Of a stretch of 9,794 bases of DNA, positions 7,301 to 9,794 are shown piece after piece. The notes under the pieces were generated by a model. It was given only the letters and a program-made list of their open reading frames with translations, had not been told where the DNA came from and did not search any database. Source of the DNA: Sedimentisphaerales bacterium (lineage in GTDB: Bacteria > Planctomycetota > Phycisphaerae > Sedimentisphaerales > SM23-30); the NCBI GenBank assembly GCA_016932145.1, contig JAFGDI010000008.1, forward strand, positions 1 through 9,794, read 5' to 3'. A program made the position numbers and the translations under genes. How positions within the stretch are numbered: position 1 is the stretch's first letter; each line of letters begins with the position of its first letter.

Positions 7301-7954
7301 ACCGGTCAGTGCAGCAGGCACAATGGCTATATTTATATCAGTTATCCATACCCGACAGTACGCATACCGGCGGAACTGTCTGCTTTTCAGAGGCCGGAAG
7401 AATATGAAGGCTTTTCCTGTCTGGCAACTGGTACAGCTTATGTACGCGGTGAGGTAGTGCTTGATAAAGACATTAACGGCTCTCTTATCTGGGCCTGGAA
7501 AAAGAATACTACTCCGCTTAATGATCAGCAGTGGTCAGAAATGGTCGCCGATGGACTGGTAACTCAGAGTCAGGCCTGGAACTGGGTAACCGTTAAGGGC
7601 AGTCCCGCCAGTCATATACAAGTGGCCTGCGCTTCTGCCTGTTACAACCCTTATCGCAATAAATGGAGTATGATCATCGGCCAGAGTTTTGGTACCAGCT
7701 TTTTAGGTGAAATATGGTACAGTGAAGCCGATAACCCGCAAGGACCCTGGACCTCCGCCGTTAAAGTCGTTACTCACAATAACTATACCATGTATAATGT
7801 TTATCTGCATCAGGACCTGATGCAGGAAAACGGCAGGTATCTCTATTTTGAAGGCACCTATACCAATACCTATACCAATAACCCTGACATAACACCCAGA
7901 TATAACTATAATCAGATAATGTACAGACTGGACCTGTCGCAAAATATCTACTGA
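4379..7954 (+). CDS. Secreted multidomain protein: two LamG modules, dockerin-like pair, uncharacterised C-terminal domain
   Basis: 1191 residues, with a signal peptide at 1-24 (SLLA before N25). Domains in order: LamG/concanavalin-like (~26-250, starting with the planctomycete-style WQDLTGNGFNA); fibronectin-like (~256-342); a dockerin-like EF-hand pair (~346-402, each helix ending in LAxNWx); a carboxypeptidase-regulatory-like beta domain (~416-500); a second LamG (~545-712); a second copy of the beta domain (~725-800); and a C-terminal domain (~803-1191). That last domain has motifs typical of beta-propeller blades, including LYWLWGDTDRP (854-864), NPYRNKWSMIIG (1090-1101), GEIWYSEADNPQGPW (1110-1124) and FEGTYTN (1157-1163). 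I recall it as a conserved, uncharacterised planctomycete-type region; a GH43- or DUF4185-like fold is a guess. The LamG parts suggest glycan binding and the dockerin-like pair suggests docking or calcium-stabilised folding. The start is fixed by the signal peptide; AGGA lies unusually close to the ATG, with a purine run (AGAGAAAG) further up. Catalytic activity is unproven. Confidence 0.9.
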   Translation: MIKKISSLNIVVFMVLYLAQSLLANSPEAYVGFNGYSIDGLAAGTNVSLWQDLTGNGFNASQILSGRQPQYYPSAMSGHPILRFDSSRQSYLDLNRPVSDNFTIMLVFSSTQGIGTGIMYYQGAGLFSGEVAGTANDFAISLNANGQLLAGCGNPDVSIHSDGGYNDGKPHVVAFRRTRNTGEISLFVDGVKSSDGKGNTQSLTAPAKVTIGVQQVKNNYLTGDISSLAIYNTVLTDNQIISLSEDLAGEYVAGGPGIASSPLPADGSVSVPVNSILSWTAGAAAQTYKVYSGTSEPLEYVATVSGTSFDPGLLDYDTTYLWRVDSYNAVAGNPGRLWSFTTARSGDIATDGRVDMLDLSVLARNWYSICNMANGWCDLADLDGSMQVDIADMAHLAENWLYDINSVTPAIQMSFQPFTITLLDSVTHEPLPLVKIMTTNKVIYYSDMSGRVAFYEPGIMTQDVFLFFDGKDYSMEPDFFGNRGKALTMSRGGSAQVYLPRNADSGSVMLRAGEQQSAPLYDISGLVSCSYYGGPLSVAHVGWQGVNDYAVVFDGVDDHISLPRQIADDFTISFRIKTTQQGYTASQWYDGIGLVDAEMPGNVRDFGVSMTNGQIAFGTGNYDTTIKSVSRVNDGKWHLVTAVRQKSSGKMYLYIDSKLEAQASGSRSSLDSPAIINIGRIQTGKNYFNGLLDDVFVLDHAISQREIASIYGSSFSPDSELVSPFVIKVVDSQTLGGVPLVKVTSDIGIEFITDSAGNVAVFQPELLGRAVKFTCQSHGYTDVPFTSLNCQAGQSAELTMVRVNLAERLYRITGGGIYDQSRIAGLPVPLASPLISGKVFGQDTVSMTRYKGKLYWLWGDTDRPAYPLGNFKTTCATSELPDNGGLDPALGINLNYFTNSEGFAKEMFPTSEASLVWMNTSCSVNSDSGERLVSSYTFLNGSGVGFESGFALFNDPLSKYEKLVTFHEGHNIRPTGQCSRHNGYIYISYPYPTVRIPAELSAFQRPEEYEGFSCLATGTAYVRGEVVLDKDINGSLIWAWKKNTTPLNDQQWSEMVADGLVTQSQAWNWVTVKGSPASHIQVACASACYNPYRNKWSMIIGQSFGTSFLGEIWYSEADNPQGPWTSAVKVVTHNNYTMYNVYLHQDLMQENGRYLYFEGTYTNTYTNNPDITPRYNYNQIMYRLDLSQNIY
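7856..7879 (+). repeat. Perfect 12-base tandem duplication in the LamG gene
   Basis: ACCTATACCAAT occurs twice in direct succession and encodes TYTN-TYTN near the C-terminus, just after FEG. It keeps the reading frame. It looks like a recent slippage duplication of four codons. Confidence 0.85.
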
Positions 7955-7989
7955 TGTTGTTGTATCTGTAATCATTTTCTCACCAAATA

Positions 7990-8026
7990 AAAAAGGCAAG
8001 CCGCATTTATTGTGACTTGCCTTTTT
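7990..8026. terminator. Bidirectional terminator shared by the convergent LamG and GH3 genes
   Basis: The arms AAAAAGGCAAG (7990-8000) and CTTGCCTTTTT (8016-8026) are perfect 11-base complements. The stem can continue inward with one mismatch and one wobble pair on either strand, leaving a loop of about 5 bases. It lies 35 bases after the LamG stop and 22 bases from the GH3 stop. Each strand's transcript would end in a T-run, so one hairpin can terminate both genes. Confidence 0.9.
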
Positions 8027-8048
8027 AGTGTTTGTGACTTAGTGAGGA

Positions 8049-9794
8049 TTATTTCAGCGTAAAGGCTGCTTTGCCTTTTATATCGGCGGAAGATGAGCCG
8101 ATAAGAATCTCGAATTTCTTGCCATCGATGATCCAGTTGTGGGTTTCCGGGTCGAAACTTGCCAGTGCTTCAGCGTCCAGGGTCTGGTGTATCTCTTTGC
8201 TTTCGCCTGGTTGCAGGGCAACTTTCTGGAAGCCTTTGAGGGCTTTGACCGGCTGGGGCAGTCTGGCATCTTGCCAGCTTAGATAGATCTGAGCGGTTTC
8301 ACTGCCGGCGACTTTACCGGTATTTTCTATGCTGAATTTTACCGAAATAACGGGCAGGTCGTTTTCATGTTCGATGGTGACTGTTGGCTTGCCATATTCG
8401 AAGGTAGTATAAGACAGGCCAAAGCCAAAGGGGAATTGCGGCTCAATATTGTGCTTTTCAAAACCGCGATAGCCGACAAAAATGCCTTCCTTATATTCTA
8501 TGTCATGACCATTGGTCAGGCCGTAATGTTTATATGATGGGTTATCTTCCCATTTCTTTTCGAAAGTAGCGGGCAGTTTACCTGAAGGATTGACTTGCCC
8601 GAATATTATCTCAGCCAAAGCCTGACCACCTTCCTGACCGGGGTACCAGGCCATGAGCAGGGCGGGGACATCGGCCAGCCAGTTCTGCATATCGACATTA
8701 CCGCCGGCGTTGATAATTACAATGGTGCGCTCATTAGCGGCTGCAACGGCCCTGATCAGATCTTCCTGGCCAGCCGGCAGACTGAACGACCGGTCTGAGC
8801 CCTCACCTTCGCTGTCAGAGCCAAAGCCGATGCATACCACTGCCGCATCAGCTTCTCTGGCTGCTGCTACGGCATCAGCCAGACTGCTCCTGGGCATGCC
8901 CCAGCCAAACTGTGCAACGGCATCACCTGTCTTCTGGTAATATTCTATTTTGATATTATAGCTCTTACCGGCCTGGAGTGTCTTTTGCTTTTGTATTACT
9001 ACTGCGGCATGATCGCTCCATTCATTAACGATAAGCTCATCATCGAACCATACCCGCATACCATCATCACAGCAGGCCACCAGACTATAGTCGCCATCAA
9101 TTTGGGGTGTTATCATACCAGTCCAGCGAACTGACACTTCGCCGCCAGTTATACCTTCGACAGTAAGGGCAGATGGAGACATCTTATTAATGGTATTTTC
9201 TATGCGGGTCAATACTGGTTCGCCGGCCAGAGATATGCCATTAAAATATTCAACCTTTATACCCGGCTTAATTTCACCGGAATCGTCGGTGTGATTGAAA
9301 ACAGAGCTTTTGGCTATTTCATTTGACACCATACGGCCAATGACCGGGAAGAAAGACACCTGGCAATCATTGCCTGCTATGGCCTTTATACCATCTACCG
9401 TATTGACTTCATGGAACGGCTCAACTTTGGAACTGCCTCCGCCAGCGGCTATGTGACCGCCCATAGGGCCGACAACAACGATCTTACTGACAGATTCGGC
9501 ATTTAATGGTAATGTTTTATTCTCATTTTTGAGCATGACAATGCCTTCGCGAGCAACATCTAAAGCAACGGCAGCGCATTGTGGGTCATCGAGTGGATAG
9601 TCAAGTTTCTGTTCCTGCGTTAAAAAGCCCGCCTGGACAATAACTCTCAGTAAGCGGCGAACCTTATCATCTATGGTGGCCTGTTTAACCTTACCGGCAC
9701 GAACCATGATCTCGAGATTGTCTGGATTGAGATATTTACCGCCGGGCATTTCAATATCGAGGCCGTTATTGGCTACGGCGGTTATCTCATGTAC
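8049..9794 (-). CDS. Glycoside hydrolase family 3 enzyme with inserted PA14 domain (beta-glucosidase-like), 5' end missing
   Basis: A retaining exo-beta-glycosidase, probably beta-glucosidase-like, acting on oligosaccharides. The frame stays open to the window edge, so the 581 visible residues (numbered from the codon at 9794-9792) are a C-terminal part and the ATG at 9747-9749 is internal. The first residues, VHEITAVANNGLDIEMPGG, match the segment that follows the GH3 nucleophile motif (SDW), so the catalytic aspartate lies just outside. Then come the rest of the barrel linker (KVRRLL, GIVMLKNE), the alpha/beta sandwich, a PA14 domain inserted at ~178-305 (VEYFNG, DGDYSLVACCDDGMRVWFDD, FGWG), the expected acid/base E331 in SEGEGSDR, PFGFGLSYTTF at 455-465, and a C-terminal fibronectin-like domain (~476-570). 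The PA14 position resembles that in KmBglI-type enzymes, where it shapes the active site and favours small substrates. Any signal peptide is off the edge. The family is sure, the sugar specificity is not. Confidence 0.93.
   Translation of the reverse strand, partial: VHEITAVANNGLDIEMPGGKYLNPDNLEIMVRAGKVKQATIDDKVRRLLRVIVQAGFLTQEQKLDYPLDDPQCAAVALDVAREGIVMLKNENKTLPLNAESVSKIVVVGPMGGHIAAGGGSSKVEPFHEVNTVDGIKAIAGNDCQVSFFPVIGRMVSNEIAKSSVFNHTDDSGEIKPGIKVEYFNGISLAGEPVLTRIENTINKMSPSALTVEGITGGEVSVRWTGMITPQIDGDYSLVACCDDGMRVWFDDELIVNEWSDHAAVVIQKQKTLQAGKSYNIKIEYYQKTGDAVAQFGWGMPRSSLADAVAAAREADAAVVCIGFGSDSEGEGSDRSFSLPAGQEDLIRAVAAANERTIVIINAGGNVDMQNWLADVPALLMAWYPGQEGGQALAEIIFGQVNPSGKLPATFEKKWEDNPSYKHYGLTNGHDIEYKEGIFVGYRGFEKHNIEPQFPFGFGLSYTTFEYGKPTVTIEHENDLPVISVKFSIENTGKVAGSETAQIYLSWQDARLPQPVKALKGFQKVALQPGESKEIHQTLDAEALASFDPETHNWIIDGKKFEILIGSSSADIKGKAAFTLK

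Noticed and set aside
7703..7999. Open minus-strand frame of 98 codons overlapping the end of the large gene
   Set aside because: It begins within the shared terminator hairpin and runs antisense to a well-supported coding region. Its GIGIGIG stretch is the complement of the 12-base duplication.
1..9794. Search for tRNA, rRNA, CRISPR arrays, insertion sequences and prophage genes
   Set aside because: No cloverleaf-like sequence, regularly spaced repeats, transposase motif or terminal inverted repeats were seen. Nearly all of the sequence is explained by four genes and their terminators.

Overview
The window looks like part of the chromosome of a polysaccharide-degrading bacterium of the Planctomycetes, most likely a Phycisphaerae/Sedimentisphaerales type; Lentisphaerae or a similar PVC-group lineage is the main alternative. 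This rests on gene content, not on a marker gene. The large central protein combines LamG modules with a dockerin-like EF-hand pair ending in LAxNWx, a combination very common in those planctomycetes. It also has a conserved C-terminal domain that I associate with the group.

Layout: a short unassigned edge (1-71) is followed by a strong bidirectional hairpin terminator (72-114). Next come two minus-strand genes: a secreted GH2 glycosidase (165-2423) and, upstream of it in transcription, a secreted SGNH/GDSL hydrolase (2705-4006). A terminator at 2643-2675 separates these two, so they are probably not one simple operon. A 372-base divergent intergenic region (4007-4378) then leads into a plus-strand gene of 1191 codons (4379-7954), encoding a secreted multidomain LamG/dockerin-like protein with an uncharacterised C-terminal domain. 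That gene converges on a minus-strand GH3 glycosidase with an inserted PA14 domain (8049 to the window edge, 5' end missing). A hairpin terminator between the two serves both.

Together the genes look like an accessory glycan-degradation locus. The GH2 and GH3 enzymes would remove terminal sugars, the SGNH enzyme would remove ester (probably acetyl) groups, and the LamG protein would bind, anchor to or possibly cleave the same polymer. The substrate cannot be read from the sequence. No tRNA, rRNA, CRISPR array, insertion sequence or phage gene was seen. The least explained element is the C-terminal ~390 residues of the large protein, together with the internal duplication of the modules before it.
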